NCBI RefSeq assembly: GCF_001039005.1
Contig: NZ_LDWR01000035.1
Location: 41,251-105,250, forward strand
Source of the DNA: Burkholderia cepacia
GTDB lineage: Bacteria > Pseudomonadota > Gammaproteobacteria > Burkholderiales > Burkholderiaceae
Direction of reading: 5' to 3'
Length of the DNA stretch: 64,000 nucleotides
Part shown: positions 1 to 8,210 of the stretch, piece by piece
Position numbering within the stretch: position 1 is the stretch's first letter
Layout: every line of letters starts with the position of its first letter
Made by a program: the position numbers and the translations under genes
The notes under the pieces: generated by a model
Seen by the model: the letters and a program-made list of their open reading frames with translations, nothing else
The model's database searches: none
What the model was told of the DNA's origin: nothing

Positions 1-1098
1 GCGCCGGACCCGAGCGCCGCGCATGCCGCGAAGGCGGCCGAGCGCACGCGCCTGTCGGCCGACGCGGCCGCCGTGGTGGCCGATGCGGTGAAGTCGCGCA
101 TCGAGCGGATCGTCAACGACACGGTGATGCACGAGCTCGGCGAACTGCGCGGGATGATGGAAGAGCAGTTCGACAACCTGATGTGGCACGACCGCCAACG
201 TCGCAGCGCCGTGCACGGCGCGCTGACCAAGCACCTGTTCGCGGCCGGTTTTTCCGCGCAGCTCGTGCGGATGCTCGTCGACAATCTGCCGTCCGGCGAC
301 GGCGCGCAAACCATCGAACAAGCGGCCGAATGGGCGCAATCGGTGCTCGCGGCGAACCTGCCGGTGCTCGACAGCGAGGACGCGCTGATGGAGCGCGGCG
401 GCGTGTTCGCGCTGATGGGGCCGACGGGCGTCGGCAAGACCACCACCACCGCGAAGCTGGCCGCGCGCTGCGTGATGCGTTTCGGCGCGAGCAAGGTCGC
501 GCTGCTGACCACCGACAGCTACCGGATCGGCGGCCACGAGCAGCTGCGCATCTTCGGCAAGATCCTCGGCGTGCCCGTGCACGCGGTGAAGGATGCGGGC
601 GATCTCGCGCTCGCGCTGTCCGAGCTGCGCAACAAGCACATCGTGCTGATCGACACGATCGGCATGAGCCAGCGCGACCGCGCGGTGTCCGACCAGATCG
701 CGATGCTGCACGGCGCGAACGCGCCGGTGCAGCGCCTGCTGCTGCTCAACGCGACGAGCCACGGCGACACGCTCAACGAAGTCGTGCAGGCGTACCGCAG
801 CGCGGGCGAGCATCCGGACCTCGCCGGCTGCATCCTCACGAAGCTCGACGAGGCGACCCACCTCGGCGGCGTGCTCGACACGGTGATCCGCTACAAGCTG
901 CCGGTCCACTACGTGTCGACCGGCCAGAAGGTGCCGGAGAACCTGTACGTCGCCTCGACCAAATTCCTGCTGAAGAGCGCGTTCTGTGTGCCGCGCGACG
1001 GCTCGCCCTTCGTGCCGCAAGACGAGGACATGCCGACGCTGCTTTCCGCACTGACCGCACGTTCCACCGCCGAACTGCACGAGGTGCGATTTGGATAA
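1..1098 (+). CDS. flhF: Flagellar biosynthesis GTPase FlhF (5' end outside window)
   Basis: SRP-type GTPase that sets the position and number of flagella at the membrane, working with FlhG. The frame is open from the first base, so the gene starts upstream; the ATG at 73 is internal. In the visible 365 residues the P-loop GPTGVGKT is near 140, the G3 motif DTIGMSQRD near 218 and the G4 motif TKLDEA near 280, all characteristic of the FlhF/Ffh/FtsY NG domain. A helical N-domain stretch precedes them. The stop overlaps the flhG start by 8 nt, suggesting translational coupling. The N-terminal B domain cannot be judged here. Confidence 0.96.
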   Translation, partial: APDPSAAHAAKAAERTRLSADAAAVVADAVKSRIERIVNDTVMHELGELRGMMEEQFDNLMWHDRQRRSAVHGALTKHLFAAGFSAQLVRMLVDNLPSGDGAQTIEQAAEWAQSVLAANLPVLDSEDALMERGGVFALMGPTGVGKTTTTAKLAARCVMRFGASKVALLTTDSYRIGGHEQLRIFGKILGVPVHAVKDAGDLALALSELRNKHIVLIDTIGMSQRDRAVSDQIAMLHGANAPVQRLLLLNATSHGDTLNEVVQAYRSAGEHPDLAGCILTKLDEATHLGGVLDTVIRYKLPVHYVSTGQKVPENLYVASTKFLLKSAFCVPRDGSPFVPQDEDMPTLLSALTARSTAELHEVRFG

Positions 1099-1909
1099 AC
1101 GAATCATCGACCAGGCCGAAGGGCTGCGGCGCCTGCTGGCCGGACGCGCGTCGCGCATCGTCGCGGTGACGGGCGGGCCGGCGGGTGTCGGCTGCACGTC
1201 CACCATCGTGAATCTGGCGGCGGCGCTCGCATCGCTCGGCAAGGATGTGCTCGTCGTCGACGAGCGCGCCGACGTGCATTCGGCCAGCGCGACGCTGGCG
1301 GGCGCGTGGCTGCGCGACGGCGAGCGCACGCGGGTGGCCGCCGGTTTCGGCTTGTGCGCGGCCGCGCGGCTCGCGCGTGCCGGCTACAGCGACGCGCAAC
1401 TGAGCGATTTGATCGACGGCCCGGCCGACATCGTCCTGGTCGACGCGCAACTCGGCGCCGACGGCTCGTTCTCGGCGCTCGCGCGCGAAGCGCACGACGT
1501 GCTGGTCGTCACGCGGGTCGCCGCGCAAGCGATCACCGAGGCGTACGCGTGCATGAAGCGGCTGCATTTCGCGCACGCGTTCGCGCAGTTCCGCGTGCTG
1601 ACCAATCACGTCGCCAGCCACGCGGACGCGAAGACGGCGTTCGACAACCTCGCGGGCGTCGCGAGCCGCTACCTGACCGTGTCGATCGCCGACGCGGGCT
1701 GCGTGGGCGCCGATCCGCTTGTCGAGCACGCGCGCGAACTGATGCATGCCGCGGTCGACGCGTTCCCGTCGTCGCCCGCCGCGCGCGATTACCGGCAGAT
1801 TGCCGCCGACCTGCTGTACTGGCCGATGCGCCCGCGTTCGGGCGCGGGCCGTGCCGTCCGTACCGGCGGCAAGCCGTCGTACGAGGCGGGCGCGGCACAC
1901 GCCGCGTGA
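1091..1909 (+). CDS. flhG: Flagellar number regulator FlhG (MinD-like, degenerate P-loop)
   Basis: MinD/ParA-superfamily partner of FlhF, 272 aa, starting at a TTG that overlaps the flhF stop. The N-terminus carries DQAEGLRRLL, which fits the DQAxxLR activator helix known to stimulate the FlhF GTPase. The following P-loop region reads GGPAGVGCTS, where the family normally has SGKGGVGKT: both lysines are replaced (by Pro and Cys). The DxD-type motif after strand 2 is also altered (VVDER). ATP binding may therefore be lost while FlhF activation is kept. Identity rests on position between flhF and fliA plus overall fold-like pattern; the biochemical consequence is inference. Confidence 0.88.
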   Translation: MDKRIIDQAEGLRRLLAGRASRIVAVTGGPAGVGCTSTIVNLAAALASLGKDVLVVDERADVHSASATLAGAWLRDGERTRVAAGFGLCAAARLARAGYSDAQLSDLIDGPADIVLVDAQLGADGSFSALAREAHDVLVVTRVAAQAITEAYACMKRLHFAHAFAQFRVLTNHVASHADAKTAFDNLAGVASRYLTVSIADAGCVGADPLVEHARELMHAAVDAFPSSPAARDYRQIAADLLYWPMRPRSGAGRAVRTGGKPSYEAGAAHAA

Positions 1910-1931
1910 GCACCACCGGAAGGAGAGAGCC

Positions 1932-2666
1932 ATGATGTACAACGCTCAAGGAAAGATGTCCCAGGCCGACGTGCTCGCGCAATATGCGCCGCTCGTGCGG
2001 CGCCTCGGGCTGCAGCTCGTCGCGAAGATGCCGGCGAGCGTCGACCTCGACGACCTGATCCAGGCCGGCATGATCGGCCTGATGGACGCGGCCGGCCGCT
2101 ACAAGGAAGACCAGGGCGCGCAGTTCGAGACCTACGCGACGCAGCGCATCCGCGGCGCGATGCTCGACGAGCTGCGCAGCAACGACTGGCTGCCGCGCAG
2201 CCTGCGCAAGACGTCGCGCGAGGTCGAGCACGCGGTGCACCAGGTCGAGCAGCATCTCGGCCGCTCGGCGAGCGAGACCGAGATCGCGCTGCACCTGAAC
2301 ATGCCGCTCGACGAATATCAGGGGATGCTGCAGGACCTGCACGGCAGCCAGCTCATCTACTACGAGGATTTCGACCGCGCGGCCGACGACGAGCCGTTCC
2401 TCGACCGCTATCGCGTCGATCACGCCGATCCGCTGTCGGCGCTGCTCGACGAGCACCTGCGCGAGGCGCTCGTCGAGGCGATCGAGCGGCTGCCGGAACG
2501 CGAGAAGCTGCTGATGTCGCTGTACTACGAACGGGGTCTGAATCTGCGCGAGATCGGCGCGGTGCTCGAAGTAAGCGAATCGCGCGTGTGCCAGCTGCAC
2601 AGCCAGGCGGTCGCGCGCCTGCGCGCGCGGCTGCGCGAACAGGCGTGGGTCGGCGCGGAGTCCTGA
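1932..2666 (+). CDS. fliA: RNA polymerase sigma factor FliA (sigma-28)
   Basis: Alternative sigma factor for late flagellar and chemotaxis genes, 244 aa, the usual length. Region 2 is visible around LVAKMPASVDLDDLIQAGMIG and FETYATQRIRGAMLDELR, and region 4 as the helix-turn-helix LNLREIGAVLEVSESRVCQL near the C-terminus. The ATG at 1932 follows GGAAGGAG at a good distance; an in-frame opening further upstream inside flhG has no supporting ribosome binding site. It closes the flhF-flhG-fliA unit, 22 nt after flhG. Confidence 0.96.
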   Translation: MMYNAQGKMSQADVLAQYAPLVRRLGLQLVAKMPASVDLDDLIQAGMIGLMDAAGRYKEDQGAQFETYATQRIRGAMLDELRSNDWLPRSLRKTSREVEHAVHQVEQHLGRSASETEIALHLNMPLDEYQGMLQDLHGSQLIYYEDFDRAADDEPFLDRYRVDHADPLSALLDEHLREALVEAIERLPEREKLLMSLYYERGLNLREIGAVLEVSESRVCQLHSQAVARLRARLREQAWVGAES

Positions 2667-2712
2667 CCCTTTCTCGACGGCCAAGCGCGCCGACGCCGCG
2701 CGCTTGAGCTGC

Positions 2713-2743
2713 TTGCGCATTTTGCGCGCCGATTTGCTACAAT
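2713..2743 (+). promoter_or_regulatory. Probable promoter of the ahcY riboswitch transcript
   Basis: A good -10 TACAAT lies at 2738-2743, 13 bases before the first paired riboswitch base. The best -35 is a weak TTGCGC at 2713-2718, with a 19-base spacer. The distance to the riboswitch fits transcription starting at its 5' edge. Confidence 0.55.
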
Positions 2744-2755
2744 CCTTCCCGTTTT

Positions 2756-2875
2756 CCGAGGAGCGTTGCGACGGACCGTTCCAGGTCCGCCAGGCTCGGA
2801 AGGCTTCACCAAGCAGCCGTGCGGCGCGCGTTTCGCGACCGTCGCGCCGGCTCCGCTTCCTGAACGGCGCTCACG
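2756..2875 (+). promoter_or_regulatory. S-adenosylhomocysteine (SAH) riboswitch
   Basis: The block CCGAGGAGCG-TTGCGACGG, later CAGGCTCGG, and finally AACGGCGCTCACG matches the conserved core of the SAH riboswitch. The CCGAG segment (2756-2760) pairs with CTCGG (2793-2797), and GAGCG (2760-2764) can pair with CGCTC (2868-2872) as the pseudoknot-type partner. The middle, roughly 2800-2860, holds the variable hairpin. It lies directly upstream of ahcY, the classic genomic position. These aptamers bind SAH and turn on SAH recycling genes. Confidence 0.9.
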
Positions 2876-2911
2876 TCACCAATCTAGAAACTTTTTAGAA
2901 AGGAGGGCGTG

Positions 2912-4330
2912 ATGAACGCCATTATCGATTCGCAAGCTTCCAAGGATTACGTCGTCGCCGACATGGCGCTGGCCGGCTGGGGCCGCAAGGAACTGAACAT
3001 CGCCGAGACCGAAATGCCGGGCCTCGTGCAGATCCGCGACGAATACAAGGCACAGCAGCCGCTGAAGGGCGCGCGCATCGCCGGTTCGCTGCACATGACG
3101 ATTCAGACGGGTGTGCTGATCGAGACGCTGAAGGCGCTCGGCGCGGACGTCCGCTGGGCATCGTGCAACATCTTCTCGACGCAGGACCACGCCGCGGCCG
3201 CGATCGTCGAAGCCGGCACGCCGGTGTTCGCGTTCAAGGGCGAATCGCTCGACGAATACTGGGAGTTCTCGCACCGCATCTTCGAATGGCCGAACGGCGA
3301 ATTCGCGAACATGATCCTGGACGACGGTGGCGACGCAACGCTGCTGCTGATCCTCGGTTCGAAGGCCGAGAAGGACCGTTCGGTGATTTCGAAGCCGACC
3401 AACGAGGAAGAAGTCGCGCTGTACAAGTCGATCGCTGCGCACCTCGACGTCGACGCGACCTGGTACTCGAAGCGCCTCGCGCACATCAAGGGCGTGACCG
3501 AAGAAACCACGACCGGCGTGCACCGCCTGTACCAGATGGAAAAGGACGGCCGCCTGCCGTTCCCGGCGTTCAACGTGAACGACTCGGTCACGAAGTCGAA
3601 GTTCGACAACCTGTACGGCTGCCGTGAATCGCTCGTCGACGGCATCAAGCGCGCGACCGACGTGATGATCGCGGGCAAGGTCGCGGTCGTCGCCGGCTAC
3701 GGCGACGTGGGCAAGGGCTGCGCGCAGTCGCTGCGCGGCCTCGGCGCGACCGTGTGGGTCACCGAAATCGATCCGATCTGCGCGCTGCAGGCGGCGATGG
3801 AAGGCTACCGCGTCGTGACGATGGAATACGCGGCCGACAAGGCCGACATCTTCGTGACGGCCACCGGCAACTTCCACGTGATCGGCCACGATCACATGAA
3901 GGCCATGCGCCACAACGCGATCGTCTGCAACATCGGTCACTTCGACTCGGAAATCGACGTCGCGTCGACCCGCCAGTACCAGTGGGAAAACATCAAGCCG
4001 CAGGTCGACCACATCATCTTCCCGGACGGCAAGCGCGTGATCCTGCTGGCGGAAGGCCGCCTCGTGAACCTCGGCTGCGCGACCGGCCACCCGTCGTTCG
4101 TGATGTCGAACTCGTTCGCGAACCAGACGCTCGCGCAGATCGAGCTGTTCGTGCGCGGCGCCGAGTACGAGAACAAGGTGTACGTGCTGCCGAAGCATCT
4201 CGATGAAAAGGTCGCGCGCCTGCACCTCGCGCGCATCGGCGCGAACCTGTCCGTGCTGTCGGACGAACAGGCTTCGTACATCGGCGTGCAGAAGGACGGC
4301 CCGTTCAAGCCGAACCACTATCGCTACTGA
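2912..4330 (+). CDS. ahcY: Adenosylhomocysteinase
   Basis: Hydrolyses S-adenosylhomocysteine to adenosine and homocysteine with bound NAD+, relieving product inhibition of methyltransferases. 472 aa; the NAD-binding glycine motif GYGDVGKG is near residue 263 and the C-terminus ends in the family-typical KPNHYRY. The ATG at 2912 is chosen over the GTG at 2909 because AGGAGG (2901-2906) then sits at a normal 5-nt distance. The preceding SAH riboswitch explains its regulation: it should be expressed when its own substrate builds up. Confidence 0.97.
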   Translation: MNAIIDSQASKDYVVADMALAGWGRKELNIAETEMPGLVQIRDEYKAQQPLKGARIAGSLHMTIQTGVLIETLKALGADVRWASCNIFSTQDHAAAAIVEAGTPVFAFKGESLDEYWEFSHRIFEWPNGEFANMILDDGGDATLLLILGSKAEKDRSVISKPTNEEEVALYKSIAAHLDVDATWYSKRLAHIKGVTEETTTGVHRLYQMEKDGRLPFPAFNVNDSVTKSKFDNLYGCRESLVDGIKRATDVMIAGKVAVVAGYGDVGKGCAQSLRGLGATVWVTEIDPICALQAAMEGYRVVTMEYAADKADIFVTATGNFHVIGHDHMKAMRHNAIVCNIGHFDSEIDVASTRQYQWENIKPQVDHIIFPDGKRVILLAEGRLVNLGCATGHPSFVMSNSFANQTLAQIELFVRGAEYENKVYVLPKHLDEKVARLHLARIGANLSVLSDEQASYIGVQKDGPFKPNHYRY

Positions 4331-4431
4331 TGCGCCGCCGCCGCCGTGCCGTGCGTGCCCCGCTGCGGGGCGCGCGGTGCGGCGGCGGCCGCTGACCGTA
4401 CCGAAGATCGACCACCGAACCGGAGCACTCC

Positions 4432-4785
4432 ATGAGCGTCATCCTCACCTGGGTCATCAATGCGCTCGCGCTGCTGATCATCACGTACCTCGTGCCGTCG
4501 ATCCACATCAAGAGCTTCGGCACCGCGCTGATCGTTGCGGTGGTACTTGGCCTGATCAACACGGTGATCCGTCCGGTGCTGATCCTGCTGACGCTGCCCG
4601 TCACGATCGTCACGCTCGGGGTCTTCATCCTCGTCGTGAACGCGCTGTGCTTCTGGTTCGCGTCGTCGCTGCTGAAGGGCTTCGAGGTGTCGGGATTCTG
4701 GTCCGCGTTCTTCGGTTCGATTCTGTACAGCATCGTGTCCTGGCTGCTGTCCGCGCTGATCTTCGGCCAGCGCGACATCGGCTGA
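4432..4785 (+). CDS. Small four-helix membrane protein (phage holin superfamily IV / PF04020-like)
   Basis: 117 aa, almost entirely hydrophobic with about four membrane segments (residues ~4-22, 28-50, 53-77 and 86-108) separated by short polar turns, as in the PF04020 family. That family is named after holin-like topology, but its members are ordinary chromosomal membrane proteins of unknown role; nothing here suggests phage. It sits between ahcY and metF in the same direction (about 100 nt after ahcY, 30 nt before metF), so it probably shares the riboswitch-controlled transcript. A role linked to methionine metabolism is only guilt by association. Confidence 0.75.
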   Translation: MSVILTWVINALALLIITYLVPSIHIKSFGTALIVAVVLGLINTVIRPVLILLTLPVTIVTLGVFILVVNALCFWFASSLLKGFEVSGFWSAFFGSILYSIVSWLLSALIFGQRDIG

Positions 4786-4815
4786 GGGCGGGAACAGGCC
4801 CTAGCCCATCGAATC

Positions 4816-5646
4816 ATGAAACCGATCGAACTTTCGTTTGAATTCTTCCCGCCGAAGACGGCGGACGGCGTCGAAAAGCTGCGTGCGACCCGCGCGCAGC
4901 TGCTGCCGCTGAAGCCGAAATTCGTCTCCGTGACGTTCGGCGCCGGCGGCTCGACGCAGCAGGGCACGCTCGATACCGTGCTCGACATGCAGAAGGACGG
5001 CCTTGAGGCCGCGCCGCACCTGTCGTGCATCGGCTCGTCGCGCGACAGCCTGCGCGCGATCCTCGACCAGTACCGCTCGCACGGCATCCGGCATATCGTC
5101 GCGCTGCGCGGCGACCTGCCGTCGGGGATGGGCGAGGTCGGCGAGCTGCGCTATGCGTCCGAGCTCGTCAGCTTCATCCGTGCCGAGCATGGCGACTGGT
5201 TCCACATCGAGGTCGCCGGTTATCCGGAGTACCACCCGCAATCGCGCTCGCCGAAGGCCGATCTCGAGAATTTCGCGCGCAAGGTGAAAGCCGGCGCGAA
5301 TTCCGCGATCACGCAGTACTTCTTCAACGCCGACGCGTATTTCCGCTTCGTCGACGATGCGCGCAAGCTGGGCGTGGACGTGCCGATCGTGCCGGGCATC
5401 ATGCCGATCACGAACTTCTCGCAGCTGATGCGCTTCTCCGAAATGTGCGGCGCCGAAGTGCCGCGCTGGGTCGCGCGCCGGCTCGAGAGCTTCGGCGACG
5501 ATCGCGACGCGATCCGCGCGTTCGGCGCGGACGTCGTCACCGATCTGTGCCGGCGCCTGATCGACGCGGGCGTGCCGGGGCTGCACTTCTACACGCTGAA
5601 CGCAGCGGCCGCGACGCGGACGATCTGCGAACGGCTCGACGTGTAA
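4816..5646 (+). CDS. metF: 5,10-methylenetetrahydrofolate reductase
   Basis: FAD enzyme that makes 5-methyltetrahydrofolate, the methyl donor for methionine synthesis. 276 aa, normal length. The N-terminal SFEFFPPKT (7-15), the GGSTQQGTL segment and the ITQYFFN segment are diagnostic of the MTHFR TIM barrel. No strong ribosome binding site precedes the ATG. As the last gene after ahcY and the small membrane protein, it couples homocysteine release to methyl-group supply; an intrinsic terminator follows. Confidence 0.96.
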   Translation: MKPIELSFEFFPPKTADGVEKLRATRAQLLPLKPKFVSVTFGAGGSTQQGTLDTVLDMQKDGLEAAPHLSCIGSSRDSLRAILDQYRSHGIRHIVALRGDLPSGMGEVGELRYASELVSFIRAEHGDWFHIEVAGYPEYHPQSRSPKADLENFARKVKAGANSAITQYFFNADAYFRFVDDARKLGVDVPIVPGIMPITNFSQLMRFSEMCGAEVPRWVARRLESFGDDRDAIRAFGADVVTDLCRRLIDAGVPGLHFYTLNAAAATRTICERLDV

Positions 5647-5671
5647 GCGCCGCCGCACGTTTCGTCTGTGC

Positions 5672-5708
5672 AAAAGCCCCGCCGGTTTCGCCGGCGGGGC
5701 TTTTTTTT
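5672..5708. terminator. Intrinsic terminator between metF and the convergent amidase gene
   Basis: Perfect 10-bp GC stem (5676-5685 with 5691-5700), 5-base loop TTTCG, flanked by AAAA on the left and eight T on the right. Because both flanks match, it can stop transcription in both directions. Confidence 0.9.
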
Positions 5709-5734
5709 CGATGCTGATGCCGATGGCGCCGGTA

Positions 5735-7213
5735 TCAGCGCTGCGCCTGCATCAGCGGCGGGCGGCGGTCGAACCACGGCCGCGCCTGTTCGAGCTGCCG
5801 CGCGAGCCTGAGCAGCAATTCGTCGTCGCTGTGGCGCGCGGCGAACTGCACGCCGATCGGCAGCCCGCGCGCGTTCCAGTAGAGCGGCACCGACATCGCC
5901 GGCTGGCCGGTCAGGTTGAACAGCTCGGTGCAGCCGGCCCACGTGAACGCCTTGTTCGACGCCTTCGCGAGCATTTCCTTCAGCAGCGGCTTGACCGGCA
6001 GCGCGGCGAGCAGCTTCATCTGCGCCGATTCGAACGGCGTCGGCAGCAATTCGCCGATCTTCACCGGCGGGCCCGCGAGCGACGCGCACAGAATCGCGTC
6101 GTAGCGCGACACGAGGCCCGAGACCTGCACGGTGAGCTGGCGCTGCCACTCGAGCACGTCCGTCAGGCGCGTGCGCGCGAGGCGCCGGCCGATCACGGCC
6201 ATCGCCCAGGTCGCGGCTTCGAATTCGCCGCGCCGCGGCGTGCGGCCGGTCAGCTCGCGCGCGCCGAGCACCATCTCCTCGGCGATCGTCGCCCACAGCG
6301 TGAGGAAGGTTTCGGCCGCGCGCGCGTAGTCGACGCGCAGCGTCGCCGGCTCGACATGGTGGCCGAGCGATTCGAGCAGCGCGGCCGCATCGTCGAGCGC
6401 CGCGCGCGTGTCGTCGGCCAGCGCCGGCGCGAGCATCGGATCGACGACGAGGCCGATCCGCAGGGGGCCGGGCGGCGTGTCGAGCGCGCCGAGGAACGTG
6501 CCGGGCGCGCCGTGCGGCAGCGTCTGGCCGGTCGTCACGTCGAGCAGCAGCGCGCTGTCGCGCACGCTGCGCGAGACCGCATGCTGGACGACGAGCTCGC
6601 CGTTCGACGGCAGGTCGACGAGCACCGGGTTGCGGCTCGGCTTCAGGCCGAACAGCCCGCAGCACGACGCCGGAATGCGGATCGAGCCGCCGCCGTCGGA
6701 CGCATGCGCGAGCGGCACGATACCGGCCGCGACCGCCGCCGCCGCGCCGCCGCTCGAGCCGCCGGGCGTGTGATCGAGATTCCACGGGTTGCGGCATGCG
6801 CCGAACAGTACGGGTTCCGTGTACGGCATCTGGCCGATCTCCGACGTGTTGGTCTTGCCGAACACGTTGAGGCCCGCCGCGCGGCTGCGCGCGATCACCG
6901 GCGAATCGTCGCCGGGCACGAAATAACGGTAGTGCCGGCTACCCATCGACAGCGGCAGCCCGGCGACCGCCGCGCCGAGATCCTTGACGAGATACGGCAC
7001 GCCCGCGAACGGCGCGTCGGCGCCGCCATCGGGCGCCGCGGCCGTACGCTGGCGCGCGGCTTCGTAGTCCTGCAGCACGATCGCGTTGATCGCGCCGTTG
7101 ACCGCTTCGGCCTGACCGATCGCGGCGTCGAGCAGTTCGCGCGGGCTCGCCTTGCGTTCGCGCACGAGTGCGGCGAGGCCGATCGCGTCATGCGCGAGAT
7201 AGTCCGAGTGCAT
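5735..7213 (-). CDS. Amidase (amidase-signature family)
   Basis: Amide hydrolase of the Ser-cisSer-Lys family, 492 aa from the ATG at 7213. Visible catalytic elements are Lys77 (in LVKDLG), the GGSSGG loop at 151-156 and the nucleophile region GGGSIRIPA with Ser177. The start at MHSDYLAHD is preferred over a possible start 14 codons upstream because GGGGGTGA precedes it at a proper distance. Overall pattern (substrate-side GSRHYRYF, late ELFNLTGQPA) resembles aliphatic amidases and 6-aminohexanoate cyclic-dimer hydrolases; the true substrate cannot be told. It stands alone, convergent with metF. Confidence 0.9.
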   Translation of the reverse strand: MHSDYLAHDAIGLAALVRERKASPRELLDAAIGQAEAVNGAINAIVLQDYEAARQRTAAAPDGGADAPFAGVPYLVKDLGAAVAGLPLSMGSRHYRYFVPGDDSPVIARSRAAGLNVFGKTNTSEIGQMPYTEPVLFGACRNPWNLDHTPGGSSGGAAAAVAAGIVPLAHASDGGGSIRIPASCCGLFGLKPSRNPVLVDLPSNGELVVQHAVSRSVRDSALLLDVTTGQTLPHGAPGTFLGALDTPPGPLRIGLVVDPMLAPALADDTRAALDDAAALLESLGHHVEPATLRVDYARAAETFLTLWATIAEEMVLGARELTGRTPRRGEFEAATWAMAVIGRRLARTRLTDVLEWQRQLTVQVSGLVSRYDAILCASLAGPPVKIGELLPTPFESAQMKLLAALPVKPLLKEMLAKASNKAFTWAGCTELFNLTGQPAMSVPLYWNARGLPIGVQFAARHSDDELLLRLARQLEQARPWFDRRPPLMQAQR

Positions 7214-7294
7214 CGCTGTCACCCCCGTTGTGACGCGTGGCAATGATGGGAGCATAACGCGGGCCCGGCGCGATGGGCCCGCGGCTGGCCGTTC

Positions 7295-7987
7295 TTACAG
7301 ATGCTCGGCGAGGAACGTCAGCGTGCGGCCGTGCGCGAGCGCCGACGCGCGCTGGTTGTACGACGCGCGGTCCGTGCAGTTGAAGCCGTGCTCGGCATCC
7401 GGATACACGTGGAACGAAGCGTGGCCGTGATCGGCGAACGCGGCCTTGACCTGGTCGACGGCCGTGAGCGGGATCCCGTGGTCGTTTTCCGCGTAGTGGA
7501 ACAGGATCGGCTGCGTGACCTTGCCGGCGAGATCGAGCGCGTTCTGGATGCCGCCGCCGTAGTAGGCGACCGCCGCGTCGATCTTGCCGGTCGCGGCCGC
7601 GCGGTACGCGAGCTGGCCGCCGAAGCAGTAGCCGATCGCGGCGATCTTGCCGGCCACTTCGGGGCGCGCGCGCAATGCGTCGGCCGCCGCGCCGATGTCC
7701 GCGACCGCGAGGCCCACGTCGGTCTTCTTCATCAACTCGATGCCTTTGTCGCGATCCGCGCCTTCGTAGGTCAGCTCGACGCGCGGCTGGGTACGCCAGA
7801 ACACGTCCGGCGCGAGCGCGACGTAACCGTCGGACGCGTACTGGTCGGCGACCGCGCGGATGTGCGAGTTCACGCCGAAGATCTCCTGGATGATGATGAC
7901 GGCAGGGCCCGTGCCGTGCTTGGGCAGCGCGAGATAACCACCGAAGCTGTCGTTACCGGTCGGGATGTCGATCCATTGTGCAGTCAC
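7295..7987 (-). CDS. Dienelactone hydrolase family protein
   Basis: Alpha/beta hydrolase, 230 aa, related to carboxymethylenebutenolidase. The Cys-Asp-His triad is visible: Cys121 in GYCFGG, Asp169 in AENDHG, His200 in PDAEHGF; the QEIFG segment near residue 35 is also family-typical. The start codon is GTG at 7987, preceded by CAGGAG eight bases away. No chloro- or oxo-adipate pathway genes are next to it, so it may act on other lactones or esters. About 80 bp separate it from the downstream amidase on the same strand. Confidence 0.92.
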   Translation of the reverse strand: MTAQWIDIPTGNDSFGGYLALPKHGTGPAVIIIQEIFGVNSHIRAVADQYASDGYVALAPDVFWRTQPRVELTYEGADRDKGIELMKKTDVGLAVADIGAAADALRARPEVAGKIAAIGYCFGGQLAYRAAATGKIDAAVAYYGGGIQNALDLAGKVTQPILFHYAENDHGIPLTAVDQVKAAFADHGHASFHVYPDAEHGFNCTDRASYNQRASALAHGRTLTFLAEHL

Positions 7988-8210
7988 GTTTTGAACTCCT
8001 GGCGAACGGGGTGCGTCGTGCGCGCCCCGGGGTGAAAGAGGGCGGCCTAGTGTGCCACCAATCGTGCGGCGGTGCAGGGCGCGCGCCCGCTTCTCGCGCA
8101 GCGATCGTTTCGATCTCGATTATTCATTTTTCGGCGGTGCGTCGCTTCGATAGAGTCGATGTGTCGGCCTTTACAAAGCGCTTTCGCGCATCGTCATCGA
8201 AGGATTCGCC

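Noticed and set aside
2704..2898. 64-residue frame upstream of ahcY
   Set aside because: It runs through the conserved SAH riboswitch, whose structure explains the sequence conservation; no ribosome site.
2876..4318. 480-residue open frame opposite ahcY
   Set aside because: Antisense shadow with His/Arg/Val-biased composition; ahcY on the plus strand has a ribosome site, riboswitch and full family pattern.
4432..4785. Prophage remnant suggested by a holin-family name
   Set aside because: The family contains ordinary chromosomal membrane proteins; there is no endolysin, integrase or other phage gene nearby.
5711..7246. 511-residue plus-strand frame across the amidase gene
   Set aside because: Arg/Ala-rich with no recognisable domain. 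The minus-strand amidase carries all catalytic residues.
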